Shown piece by piece: positions 52,200 through 59,733 of a stretch of 59,733 nt of DNA. Under the pieces are notes generated by a model. That model saw only the letters and a list, made by a program, of their open reading frames with translations, was not told the DNA's origin and made no database searches. Positions within the stretch are counted from its first letter, which is position 1. Every line of letters begins with the position of its first letter. The DNA comes from Cohnella laeviribosi DSM 21336 (GTDB lineage Bacteria; Bacillota; Bacilli; Paenibacillales; Paenibacillaceae), in the NCBI RefSeq assembly GCF_000378425.1, contig NZ_KB899833.1, forward strand, positions 1 through 59,733. The letters run 5' to 3'. The translations under genes were made by a program, and so were the position numbers.

Positions 52200-54530
52200 A
52201 TGGAAACCATCGGAAAGAGCGTTTACCGAAAAGAAGCCCCGGACAAAGTTACGGGCGCGGCGAAGTATACGGCGGATGTTCAGAAGCCGGGCATGCTGCA
52301 TGCGAAATTGGTAATCAGTCCGTATGCTCATGCCAGGATCAAGGACATCGATATTTCCGAGGCGCGGAAAATGCCGGGCGTTCGAGCCGTCCTGACGGGG
52401 CAGCCGACACCGCTTGTGGGCGAGGAAATCCGCGATCGTCCTCCGATCGCGTTCGGAAAGGTACGGTATCACGGCGAACCGGCAGCCGTCGTCGTGGCCG
52501 ATACGCCGGTTCAAGCGCAGGCCGCGGCCGAGCGAATCCGCATCGCTTACGAGCCCCTTCCGGTCGTCAACAGCCCGGCCGACGCCCTGCGCAAGGACGC
52601 GCCGTTGATCCACGAGAACCTGGAACAGTACGAAAAGGGCGTCATGACGTATGCCGAGCCGAATACGAACATCGCCAGCCGAATCCGAATACGGAAAGGC
52701 GACGCAGCGAAGGGATTTTCGGAAAGCGACGTCATCGTCGAAAACCGAATTTCCTTTGCCCCGTCCGACCATGCCGCCATGGAAACGAGATGCTGCGTCG
52801 CCGAAATCGCCGCGGACGGCACCGTGACGATCATCACTTCATCCCAGGCCCCCTTTATGGCGAAAAAGATCATCAGTGCCGCTTTCGGCGTCGAGATCGG
52901 AAAAATCGTCGTTCATGCGCCTTTGGTCGGCGGAGCGTACGGAGGCAAAAGTTCCGTTCAATGGGAAATCATCGGCTATCTGGCCTCGAAAGCCGTCGGC
53001 GGAAGGCCGGTGAAGCTGGATTATACCCGGGAAGAAGATCTCCTCACGGCGCCTGTTCATATCGGACTTGACGCCACCGTAAAGCTCGGATGCAGCAAAG
53101 ACGGCAAGCTGCTGGCGGCCGAGATGGTCTATTTGTTCGACAGCGGCGCCTATGCGGATAAGTCTCCCAATCTCAGCCGTGCGGGAGCCGTCGATTGTAC
53201 GGGCCCTTATCATATTGACCATGTCTCGTGCGATTCCTTAAGCGTATACACGAATCATCCTTATCCGTCGGCGTTCAGGGGATTCGCCCATTCGGAGGTT
53301 TTGTTCGCTTTTGAACGAACGATGGATATGCTGGCTGCCAAACTTCAAATGGACCCGTTGGCGCTTCGGCGCAAAAATGCCATTGCCCCCGGTCATACGA
53401 CGCCCACCCAGGTGCTTCTGAACACAAGCAATGTCGGCAATTTGCCGCGATGCCTGGAGAGGCTTCAAGAGCTGATGAATTGGGAGGAAGGGGCGCTGAT
53501 CCGGCTGTCCGACCGCAAAGTCCGCGCCAAAGGCATCAGCTGCATATGGAAAACGTCGACGATAGAACCGGACGCCTCTTCGGGCGCCGTTTTGCTGGCG
53601 AATCCGGATGGAAGCATCAACCTGGTGTCGGGCGTCGTCGAAATCGGAACCGGTACCAAAACCGTTCTTGCCCAAATGCTTGCGGAAAAGCTGCGGATGG
53701 ACGTCAGCCGGATTCATGTCAAAATGGAGGTCGATACCCAAACGACCCCGGAGCATTGGAAAACCGTAGCCAGCCGGGGCACGTTCATGGCCGGCAGAGC
53801 GGTGCTGGCCGCTGCGGAAGACCTGATTCGCCAGTTGAAGGATATCGCATCGCGTGTGTTAAGATGCTCGCCCGACGATTTGGAGGTGGGGGGCGAGCGA
53901 GTGTTTTTGAGGGATGACCCCAAGACGGGCATTTCCATAAAGGATATCGCGTACGGATATACGTATCCGAATGGGAATGCCATCGGGGGGCAGATCATCG
54001 GCCGCGGAAATTATATATTAAGGCATTTGACCTGCCTGGACCCCGAAACCGGCGCCGGCGTGCCCGGACCGGAATGGACGGTAGGCGCGCAGGGGGTTGT
54101 GGTGGAATATGACCGGCGGGATCATACCTATCAAATCCTCAAAGCCGTTTCCGTCATCGATATCGGCAACGTTCTGAATGCCAAAGCGGCCAGAGGTCAG
54201 GTCATCGGCGCGATGAGCATGGGTCTTTCCTTCGGCGGAAGGGAGACGTTCGAAATCGACCGGAACGGCATCGTGCTTAATCCGCAACTGCGTACGTACC
54301 GGCCGCTCCGTTTTGGCGAGCATCCCGAATATATCGTCGATTTCGTAGAAACCCCTCAGTTGGATGCTCCGTTTGGCGCGCGCGGGGTTGGGGAACACGG
54401 TTTGCTCGGGATGCCCGCAGCGCTCGCCAATGCGCTTTCCCTCGCGTCCGGAACGGATTTAAACCGGCTGCCGCTCACCCCCGAATTCATCTGGAGAACG
54501 AAAAGGGGAACTTCCCATGATTCCGTATGA
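52200..54530 (+). CDS. Molybdenum hydroxylase large subunit (xanthine dehydrogenase family)
   Basis: 776 aa from ATG 52200, eight nt after a long AAAGGAGGAGG site. Aldehyde oxidase/xanthine dehydrogenase fold: N-terminal KVTGAAKYTADVQKPGMLHA, MoCo-binding TSSQAPF and GGAYGGKSSVQWE, AFRGFAHSEV, and the catalytic Glu732 in RGVGEHGLLGMPAA. With the next two genes it forms an electron-transfer enzyme that hydroxylates an aromatic N-heterocycle or oxidises an aldehyde, using water as oxygen source. Substrate-defining residues do not match a family member I can name. Confidence 0.92.
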   Translation: METIGKSVYRKEAPDKVTGAAKYTADVQKPGMLHAKLVISPYAHARIKDIDISEARKMPGVRAVLTGQPTPLVGEEIRDRPPIAFGKVRYHGEPAAVVVADTPVQAQAAAERIRIAYEPLPVVNSPADALRKDAPLIHENLEQYEKGVMTYAEPNTNIASRIRIRKGDAAKGFSESDVIVENRISFAPSDHAAMETRCCVAEIAADGTVTIITSSQAPFMAKKIISAAFGVEIGKIVVHAPLVGGAYGGKSSVQWEIIGYLASKAVGGRPVKLDYTREEDLLTAPVHIGLDATVKLGCSKDGKLLAAEMVYLFDSGAYADKSPNLSRAGAVDCTGPYHIDHVSCDSLSVYTNHPYPSAFRGFAHSEVLFAFERTMDMLAAKLQMDPLALRRKNAIAPGHTTPTQVLLNTSNVGNLPRCLERLQELMNWEEGALIRLSDRKVRAKGISCIWKTSTIEPDASSGAVLLANPDGSINLVSGVVEIGTGTKTVLAQMLAEKLRMDVSRIHVKMEVDTQTTPEHWKTVASRGTFMAGRAVLAAAEDLIRQLKDIASRVLRCSPDDLEVGGERVFLRDDPKTGISIKDIAYGYTYPNGNAIGGQIIGRGNYILRHLTCLDPETGAGVPGPEWTVGAQGVVVEYDRRDHTYQILKAVSVIDIGNVLNAKAARGQVIGAMSMGLSFGGRETFEIDRNGIVLNPQLRTYRPLRFGEHPEYIVDFVETPQLDAPFGARGVGEHGLLGMPAALANALSLASGTDLNRLPLTPEFIWRTKRGTSHDSV

Positions 54531-55350
54531 CTTCGAATATTACCGGCCGGCATCCGTCGCAGAGGCGATTCGATTATACGGGGGGTTGGAGAAACAGGGG
54601 AAATCCCCCGTCTATTATTCCGGCGGAACGGAGATCATTACGCTTGGCAGGATAAATCTGGTCAAAACCGGCGCCGTCATCGACATCAAGCACATTCCCG
54701 AATGCCAGGTTCTCGGATTCGAACAAAATCGGCTCATCCTGGGAGCGGGGCTGAGTCTGACGAAGCTGGAAGAAGCGGACCCGTTTCCTCTATTAAGCAA
54801 GACAGCGCGGGAAGTCGCGGACCGCACGTCCAGAAACAAGATCACGCTGGGCGGGAATATTTGCGGACGCATTTTTTACCGGGAAGCGGTGCTGCCGTTC
54901 CTGCTTGCGGACAGTCAGGTCGTCCTTGCCGGAAGGGACGGCATCAAACGCCGGTCCGTTCATGACGTATGTAACGGAAATTTGCGGCTGGACAAAGGGG
55001 AGCTTCTCGTGCAGCTGCTTACGGAGCGTTCCTATCTGGAGCTGCCTCATGTGAGCATCAAAAAACGGAAGCAATGGGAGACCGGCTATCCCCTGATTAC
55101 CGTTGCCGCGCTGCGCAAGGACGACCGTATTCGCGTGGCGTTCAGCGGATTGTGCCCGTTTCCTTTCCGCTCCGTCGAGCTGGAAGAGGAATTGAACCGG
55201 CGGCACGTTCCGCTTAAGACAAGGGTCGATCAGGCCGTCCGCCGCCTGCCTTCTCCCATTTTGAACGATATCGAAGGGTCCGCGGAATACCGGATATTCG
55301 TTTTAAGAAATTTGCTGGAGGATGTTATGGAGGAAATGGAGGGGAAATAA
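54517..55350 (+). CDS. Molybdenum hydroxylase FAD-binding subunit
   Basis: 277 aa. ATG 54517 overlaps the previous gene by 14 bp. FAD-binding PCMH-type domain: YSGGTEIITLGR and TLGGNICGRIFYREAVLPF, then the CO dehydrogenase flavoprotein C-terminal domain. It passes electrons from the 2Fe-2S subunit to NAD or another acceptor. The usual Gly-Asn-Ile-x-x-A/G-x-P is here NICGRIFY, a visible variation in the FAD loop. Confidence 0.9.
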   Translation: MIPYDFEYYRPASVAEAIRLYGGLEKQGKSPVYYSGGTEIITLGRINLVKTGAVIDIKHIPECQVLGFEQNRLILGAGLSLTKLEEADPFPLLSKTAREVADRTSRNKITLGGNICGRIFYREAVLPFLLADSQVVLAGRDGIKRRSVHDVCNGNLRLDKGELLVQLLTERSYLELPHVSIKKRKQWETGYPLITVAALRKDDRIRVAFSGLCPFPFRSVELEEELNRRHVPLKTRVDQAVRRLPSPILNDIEGSAEYRIFVLRNLLEDVMEEMEGK

Positions 55351-55818
55351 GTGCACCCGTCTTCATACGGCAAAATCGGCTTACATTTGAATATCAACGG
55401 GGAAGAAAGAACCGTAACGATAAGACCGGCGGATACGCTCCTTGACGTGCTCCGGGAGCATCTGGGCTTAACCGGCTCTAAACCCGGCTGTCTGAACGGG
55501 GACTGCGGCGCCTGCACGGTGATCGTCGGCGACCTGCCCATGAAATCGTGCCTGATGCTTGCGGTTGAAGCCGCAGATCATCAGGTGATCACGATCGAAG
55601 GGCTGAACCATGCGCCGATCCAGCAAGCTTTTATCGAAAAGTTCGCGTTTCAATGCGGCTACTGCACGCCGGGGTTTATTATGAATGTCCATGCTTTAAT
55701 CAACCGCCATCCTCAAGCCGACTGCGAAACGGTCAAAGAGTGGCTCAAATCGAACATTTGCAGATGCACCGGTTATACGGAAATCGAAGAGGCGGTTAGG
55801 TCTTGTTTGCTGCCATGA
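55351..55818 (+). CDS. Molybdenum hydroxylase 2Fe-2S subunit
   Basis: 155 aa from GTG 55351, which directly follows the preceding stop, with GGAGGGG upstream. Plant-type ferredoxin cluster CLNGDCGACTV...SC and the second cluster in FQCGYCTPGF and NICRCTGYTEI. Transfers electrons from the molybdenum site to FAD. The order large-FAD-FeS is less common than FAD-FeS-large or FAD-large-FeS. Confidence 0.95.
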   Translation: MHPSSYGKIGLHLNINGEERTVTIRPADTLLDVLREHLGLTGSKPGCLNGDCGACTVIVGDLPMKSCLMLAVEAADHQVITIEGLNHAPIQQAFIEKFAFQCGYCTPGFIMNVHALINRHPQADCETVKEWLKSNICRCTGYTEIEEAVRSCLLP

Positions 55819-55932
55819 ATTTCATGGATTCGATCTGACGGACTTGGTATGATACGACTCAAGCTGAGAAGCCGACGGATCTCATTCGTTGGTTTTTTGT
55901 GTTTAAATCACAACCAAGAGGAGCCATTCAGT

Positions 55933-56829
55933 ATGACGAGACGCCTTCAAGCCTACATCCTGCTCTTAGCGATTGCGGTTGCCGTCGGAACCCTGTACTC
56001 CCCGGTACAGAGCAGCGCCGCCGCGCCCGCAACCTACACGTACGGCAATACGTGGGGGAACGTGCAGAACGATGCGATCGTCGCGCAAAGCGGCGATTGG
56101 ATCTACTTCAATCCCCGCAACGCATCGAGCGGAGAGAACGCCTACCTCTACAAGATGAAAAAAGACGGAACGAGCGTGACGAAGACACCCATCAAGGCGC
56201 AGTACCAATTGAATATCGTGAACGGATGGGCATATTTTAGCGGCAGCAAAGGGTACTATTACCGCCAGAAGCTGGACGGCACGATGAAGCAGAACTTGGG
56301 CTTCAAGGGCGAAGACATCCAAATCGTGAACGGCTGGATCTACTATCTGGACGCCGCGAAGCATTCGCAGCTCTGGAAATCCAGTCTCGACGGCAAGACG
56401 AAAAAGATCGTCACGAAAGACCCCGTTAACGATGTTCAGGTTTTAGGGGATTGGATTTTTTACGTGAACGGCAAGGACGGCAATAAGCTGTATAAAATCA
56501 AAACAGACGGTACGGGCCGCACGAAGCTGAACAATGCGTTTGCCGTCAGCTACATGCTTGTCAACAAGGATTGGCTCGTTTACGAGGCGAATCAACGCAT
56601 CTACAAGCTTCGCACCAACGGGAAAGACCTGTCGGTTCTTACGGAAGACCAGCCGGGCCCGATGAATACCGACGGCAAATTCGTCTACTACGCGAACAAC
56701 GACGACGACCGGAAGCTCTACCGGATCTCGCTGGACGGCAAGACGAAGCAGAAGTTGACCGACGGCATGACCACCTTCATCCACGTCATCGGCTATTGGC
56801 TGTACTTCACGGAACAAGTCGATTACTAG
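55933..56829 (+). CDS. Secreted DUF5050-type beta-propeller protein
   Basis: 298 aa from ATG 55933 with AAGAGGAG upstream. A signal peptide (AYILLLAIAVAVGTLYSPVQ, cleaved near SSAAA) precedes repeated units of about 42 residues with the pattern DWIYFxN...LYKIKxDGTxxTKL (for example GDWIFYVNGKDGNKLYKI, KFVYYANNDDDRKLYRI). Such repeats fold as propeller blades and often bind other cell-surface parts. Function unknown. Confidence 0.85.
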   Translation: MTRRLQAYILLLAIAVAVGTLYSPVQSSAAAPATYTYGNTWGNVQNDAIVAQSGDWIYFNPRNASSGENAYLYKMKKDGTSVTKTPIKAQYQLNIVNGWAYFSGSKGYYYRQKLDGTMKQNLGFKGEDIQIVNGWIYYLDAAKHSQLWKSSLDGKTKKIVTKDPVNDVQVLGDWIFYVNGKDGNKLYKIKTDGTGRTKLNNAFAVSYMLVNKDWLVYEANQRIYKLRTNGKDLSVLTEDQPGPMNTDGKFVYYANNDDDRKLYRISLDGKTKQKLTDGMTTFIHVIGYWLYFTEQVDY

Positions 56830-56849
56830 CCCCTTCTTGCGCTCGACGC

Positions 56850-57875
56850 TTAGCTGTCGCTGCGGGAATACGGCTTGACGCTGGATTCCCTGACGATAAG
56901 CCGGGGCTCGAATTCCACCCTCTCGTATTCCAGAGGCTCCGGAGACTGAATGCGCTTCAGAAGCAGTTCTGCCGCGAGGCGCCCGACTTCGGCGCCCATG
57001 ATGGACACCGAGCTGATCTGCGGGCTGGTAACGGTCGTCCACAGGTTGTTGTCGATTCCGCAGACGGCGACATCCTCCGGCACGCGTACGCCCAGCTCCT
57101 TGAACCGGTTGACGATTCCGATGGCTACCATATCGTTTACGGCATAGATGGCATCCGGCATATTCTTCAAACTGTAGAAATAGTTCGCGGCTTGACGGCC
57201 CGTTTCGAACGAGAAGTCCTCTCCGAAGTAAACCAGCGAAGGATCGACCTGCCTTAACGATTGCTCATAAGCGCGGTAGCGCTCCTCGATTTTATCCTTG
57301 GGAGCGCCTGCATAGGCGATCCGCGTTCTTCCGATCTGCAGCAAATGCTCCATAACCAGCTTCCCCTCCTGCCGGGCCAGACCGACAATATCCGCCTTCA
57401 GGTCACGGCTGAGCGTTTTGCCGTAATTAATAACCGATACGGGAATGCCGGCATGGTTAATCATGTTTTCCAGCGTCTTGGGATACGCCAGGGGCATGAT
57501 GACCAGCCCGTCCACATGGAGCTTTTTAATTTCCCGCAGCGTTTCCAATTCCAATCGGGCATTTCCGAGCGTGTTAATCTGCACGACCCGATAATCGTGC
57601 TGTTTGGCTGCCTGCTCGACGGCCCAGGCAATGTCGGGGATAATGGCGTTGCGGATATCGGGAACGGCAAGCGCAATTTGCCGGGTCTGCCGGATCTTGA
57701 GGCTTTGCGCGGAAGTGTTGGGTACAAACCCCATCTCGGCAACGACCTGCAGAACGCGCGCTTTCGTTTTCGCGCTGATTCCCCCGCTATTATTTAACGC
57801 CCGCGACACGGTGGCAATGCCGACGCCTGCTTGTTTGGCTACGTCCTCTATGGTCACTCTTTTTCTGTTCACCAT
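56850..57875 (-). CDS. LacI/GalR-family transcriptional regulator
   Basis: 341 aa. N-terminal helix-turn-helix (VTIEDVAKQAGVGIATVSRA) and hinge, then a sugar-binding-protein-like core (ALAVPDIRNAIIPDIAWAVE, DAIYAVNDMVAIGIVNRF, VCGIDNN). It is divergent from the butanediol dehydrogenase gene, and palindromes GGAAACGTTTCC occur before each gene, so it probably represses both itself and its neighbour. Confidence 0.93.
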   Translation of the reverse strand: MVNRKRVTIEDVAKQAGVGIATVSRALNNSGGISAKTKARVLQVVAEMGFVPNTSAQSLKIRQTRQIALAVPDIRNAIIPDIAWAVEQAAKQHDYRVVQINTLGNARLELETLREIKKLHVDGLVIMPLAYPKTLENMINHAGIPVSVINYGKTLSRDLKADIVGLARQEGKLVMEHLLQIGRTRIAYAGAPKDKIEERYRAYEQSLRQVDPSLVYFGEDFSFETGRQAANYFYSLKNMPDAIYAVNDMVAIGIVNRFKELGVRVPEDVAVCGIDNNLWTTVTSPQISSVSIMGAEVGRLAAELLLKRIQSPEPLEYERVEFEPRLIVRESSVKPYSRSDS

Positions 57876-57899
57876 GCGGTTTTACCTCTTTTCGATTTC

Positions 57900-57911
57900 G
57901 GAAACGTTTCC
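57900..57911. promoter_or_regulatory. LacI-type operator upstream of the lacI-family gene
   Basis: The perfect palindrome GGAAACGTTTCC lies 25 bp before the minus-strand start at 57875, inside its 5' leader. It also differs at only one fixed position from a cre site, so CcpA is an alternative. Confidence 0.6.
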
Positions 57912-58010
57912 CGTCATAATCGGAAATTTTCAATTTTTGTTTCCATTATACTAATATGCGGCCTTTCCGTTCAAGAAGATTGACAACATTTTAAACTTGT
58001 GACCTGATGA

Positions 58011-58030
58011 TTTAGGAAACGTTTCCTAAA
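58011..58030. promoter_or_regulatory. LacI-type operator at the butanediol dehydrogenase promoter
   Basis: TTTAGGAAACGTTTCCTAAA is a perfect 20-bp palindrome, sharing its core with the operator at 57900. It lies just downstream of TTGACA (57980-57985) and the probable -10 region, where a bound repressor would block transcription. Confidence 0.7.
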
Positions 58031-58079
58031 CAGCTGTTATCGATCTTATCTATCGAAGGAATCAGGGAGATGACTTTTC

Positions 58080-59132
58080 ATGCAAGCTGTCAGGTGGCAC
58101 GGCGTTAAAGACATTAGAGTGGAAAATATCGAAGAGCCCAAAGCGCTTAAAGGCAAAGTGAAAATAAAAGTCGAATGGTGCGGAATTTGCGGAAGCGATC
58201 TGCACGAATATGCGGCGGGTCCGATCTTTATTCCCAAAGACAGCCCTCACCCGCTCACGCAAGAGAAGGCTCCGATTGTGATGGGCCACGAGTTTTCCGG
58301 CCAGGTTGTTGAAGTCGGAGAAGGCGTGACGAAGTTCAAGCCGGGCGACCGGGTCGTCGTTGAACCGGTTTTCGCGTGCGGGGAATGTACGGCTTGCAGA
58401 CAAGGCAAATATAATCTCTGCGAAAAAATGGGGTTCCTGGGTCTGGCCGGAGGCGGCGGCGGTTTCTCGGAGTATGTGGCCGCCGATGAACGAATGGTTC
58501 ACAAAATTCCGGATACGTTGTCTTTTGAACAAGGCGCTCTGGTCGAGCCCTCCGCTGTCGCGCTGTACGCCGTCCGCCAAAGCCAGTTTAAAGTGGGCGA
58601 CCGCGCGGTTGTGTTCGGAGCCGGTCCGATCGGGCTGCTTGTTATTGAAGCGCTCAAGGCTTCCGGGGCTTCGCGGATTTATGCGGTCGAACTGTCGGCA
58701 GAACGCAGAAATAAAGCGGAAGAACTCGGAGCTGTCGGCTTGAATCCGGCGGAAACGGACGTGGTAAGCGAAATCCGCCGTCTGACGGACGGCGGCGCCG
58801 ATGTGGTTTTTGAAGTGACCGGTGTCCCCGTCGTGTTGACCCAGGCGATCCAGTCGACCAAGCTGGGCGGTCAAATCATGATTGTGAGCATTTTTGAGAA
58901 GGAAGCCCCGATCCACCCGAACCTGGTTGTCATGCAGGAACGCAATATTGCCGGCATTATCGGTTACCGCGATGTGTTCCCGGCCGTCATCAACCTGATG
59001 AATCAGGGCTACTTCTCCGCAGAGAAACTGGTTACCAAACGCATTGGCCTGAAGGATATTGTGGAACAAGGCTTTGAAGCGCTGCTCAAAGAGAAAAACC
59101 AGGTGAAAATTTTGGTCTCCCCTAATCTTTAA
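58080..59132 (+). CDS. bdhA: (R,R)-butanediol dehydrogenase-like zinc alcohol dehydrogenase
   Basis: 350 aa, start ATG 58080 after AGGGAG. Catalytic zinc motifs CGICGSDLHEY and GHEFSGQV, structural zinc CGECTACRQGKYNLC, Rossmann VFGAGPIGLLVIEALKASGA. The sequence, including GRP-like GGGGGFSEYV and SAVALYAVRQS, is of the Bacillus subtilis BdhA type, which interconverts acetoin and 2,3-butanediol with NAD. Sorbitol or other polyol dehydrogenase activity remains possible, and a LacI-family regulator would fit that too. Confidence 0.85.
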   Translation: MQAVRWHGVKDIRVENIEEPKALKGKVKIKVEWCGICGSDLHEYAAGPIFIPKDSPHPLTQEKAPIVMGHEFSGQVVEVGEGVTKFKPGDRVVVEPVFACGECTACRQGKYNLCEKMGFLGLAGGGGGFSEYVAADERMVHKIPDTLSFEQGALVEPSAVALYAVRQSQFKVGDRAVVFGAGPIGLLVIEALKASGASRIYAVELSAERRNKAEELGAVGLNPAETDVVSEIRRLTDGGADVVFEVTGVPVVLTQAIQSTKLGGQIMIVSIFEKEAPIHPNLVVMQERNIAGIIGYRDVFPAVINLMNQGYFSAEKLVTKRIGLKDIVEQGFEALLKEKNQVKILVSPNL

Positions 59133-59148
59133 TCATGTTGACCGGTTG

Positions 59149-59179
59149 AGAGAGTCTGCGAATCGCGCAGGCTCTCTTT
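59149..59179 (+). terminator. Rho-independent terminator
   Basis: AGAGAGTCTGCG pairs with CGCAGGCTCTCT (one G-T pair), followed by TTT. Confidence 0.75.
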
Positions 59180-59580
59180 GCGTGTGCGGAGGGTTATCCG
59201 GGAATATGGAATCTCCTCAAGAGGCATCCTCTTTAATTTTGAAAGGAAAATCTATACTTTTTAAAATGTCTACTTATGGGAGAATATGGTATATTCTCCT
59301 TGCAATACTTCCATATTTTAACACAAAAGGAGGGGTGTCTGCGAATTTCCGAGTTCGAGTTTGAATGACGGATGCTTTTGCCGCTTTATTGGAAGCGCTT
59401 CCCTGAATCGATCGGGACCTTGCCGATTCCGTTTGAGGAGCACCTTTACCTTTTATCCCAAATGAATAAGGAGCCATTCCTGTAATGAATGAATTCGAGG
59501 TTTGAATGAAAAAAGTACCTTCTGTATACTGGGGAACGTTCCGACCAAAGAACAAATCCCAGCGCAGGAGGCACTCTACA
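59180..59580. other. Intergenic region with traces of broken small ORFs
   Basis: About 400 bp between the bdhA terminator and the IS110 transposase. It contains a strong isolated AAAGGAGGGG at about 59328-59337. A short frame from ATG 59365 stops at 59404-59406; a second frame from ATG 59372 runs 37 codons to TAA 59483-59485 with a natural-looking sequence (GTLPIPFEEHLYLLSQMNKE). A frameshifted gene remnant is possible, but no family is recognised. Confidence 0.35.
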
Positions 59581-59733
59581 ATGAAGTATAAACACGCCAG
59601 GAAACAGAATCAACGAATTCAACAAATTACCGAATCAACTCTTGTTGTCGGGGCCGACATTGCCAAGAAAACACATGTCGCCAGAGCCGTCGATTTCCGC
59701 GGAATCGAGCTCGGTAAAGACTGCGTGTTCGGC
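59500..59733 (+). mobile_element. Left part of an IS110-family insertion sequence
   Basis: Inferred from the transposase N-terminus at 59581. The left boundary is approximate, placed in the AT-richer stretch after 59485. The element continues past the window. Confidence 0.5.
59581..59733 (+). CDS. IS110-family transposase, N-terminus (cut by window end)
   Basis: The first 51 codons, from ATG 59581 with CAGGAGG upstream, run off the window. The sequence TLVVGADIAKKTHVARAVDF carries the first Asp of the DEDD (RuvC-like) active site of IS110 transposases. IS110 elements move without terminal inverted repeats and usually make no target duplication, so the left end cannot be placed exactly; it should lie in the 100-150 bp before the start. 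Confidence 0.85.
   Translation, partial: MKYKHARKQNQRIQQITESTLVVGADIAKKTHVARAVDFRGIELGKDCVFG

Noticed and set aside
1..59733. CRISPR arrays, prophage, toxin-antitoxin or restriction systems
   Set aside because: No regularly spaced repeats, integrase, phage structural, antitoxin or nuclease/methylase genes were seen.

Overview
The window looks like chromosome of an endospore-forming member of the Firmicutes, most probably Paenibacillaceae (Paenibacillus or Cohnella type). The reasons are two spore-germinant receptor operons (gerA/gerB/gerC families), a CotD-like coat protein, a CwlD-like amidase, the Bacillales neighbours yqzE, yqhG and yqhH, strong AGGAGG-type ribosome binding sites, many GTG/TTG starts, CcpA-type cre sites, and a sugar ABC transporter followed by a YesM-type kinase and an AraC-type response regulator. 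The assignment is from gene content only; no 16S or tRNA gene is present.

Layout. 1-2.5 kb: end of a possible membrane protein, a CE4 polysaccharide deacetylase without a visible signal peptide, and a cardiolipin synthase on the minus strand. 2.7-7.8 kb: a very large protein with two dehydratase-activase domains, followed by a 2-hydroxyacyl-CoA dehydratase-type partner interrupted by one in-frame TAG. 8.2-12.3 kb: germinant receptor operon 1 (A-C-small 2TM-B), preceded by a sigma-G-like promoter; the N-terminus of its A gene is probably read across a run of nine A. 12.4-18.9 kb: carbohydrate ABC importer (binding protein and two permeases) with kinase and regulator, behind a promoter overlapped by a cre site. 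19-22.9 kb: germinant receptor operon 2 (B-A-C). 23-26.8 kb: CopA copper ATPase with tandem CsoR-like operators, a ferritin-like protein and a divergent arginase-fold protein. 26.9-34.2 kb: a self-contained mannitol PTS operon, mtlA-mtlR-mtlF-mtlD-ptsI-ptsH, with overlapping starts and stops. 34.3-38 kb: CotD-like coat protein, YibQ-type deacetylase, cell-wall amidase, YqzE and an unrecognised secreted protein. 38.2-41 kb: YqhG and the SNF2 helicase YqhH. 41.3-43.9 kb: B12-dependent ribonucleotide reductase with two NrdR boxes.

44-48 kb is less orderly: an anchored hypothetical protein, a short stretch that may be a remnant of a group II intron protein, a doubtful small ORF, a phytanoyl-CoA-dioxygenase-like enzyme, a LacI regulator and a truncated, frameshifted DUF3221 gene. 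48.1-52 kb is an aldehyde/alcohol detoxification-like cluster (aldo/keto reductase, MerR regulator, MFS exporter, zinc alcohol dehydrogenase) with a 19-bp-spacer MerR promoter. 52.2-55.8 kb is a three-gene molybdenum hydroxylase (large, FAD and 2Fe-2S subunits) of unknown substrate. The end holds a DUF5050 propeller protein, a LacI regulator divergent from a butanediol dehydrogenase, each side carrying a GGAAACGTTTCC operator, and the beginning of an IS110-family transposase cut by the window edge.

Most of the window is recognisable. I see no CRISPR array, phage, toxin-antitoxin or classical defence locus. The items most worth checking are the amber codon in the dehydratase gene, the A9 tract at the first gerA gene, the 17-bp perfect hairpin inside the second gerA gene, the mannitol operon carrying its own EI and HPr, and the substrate of the molybdenum hydroxylase.
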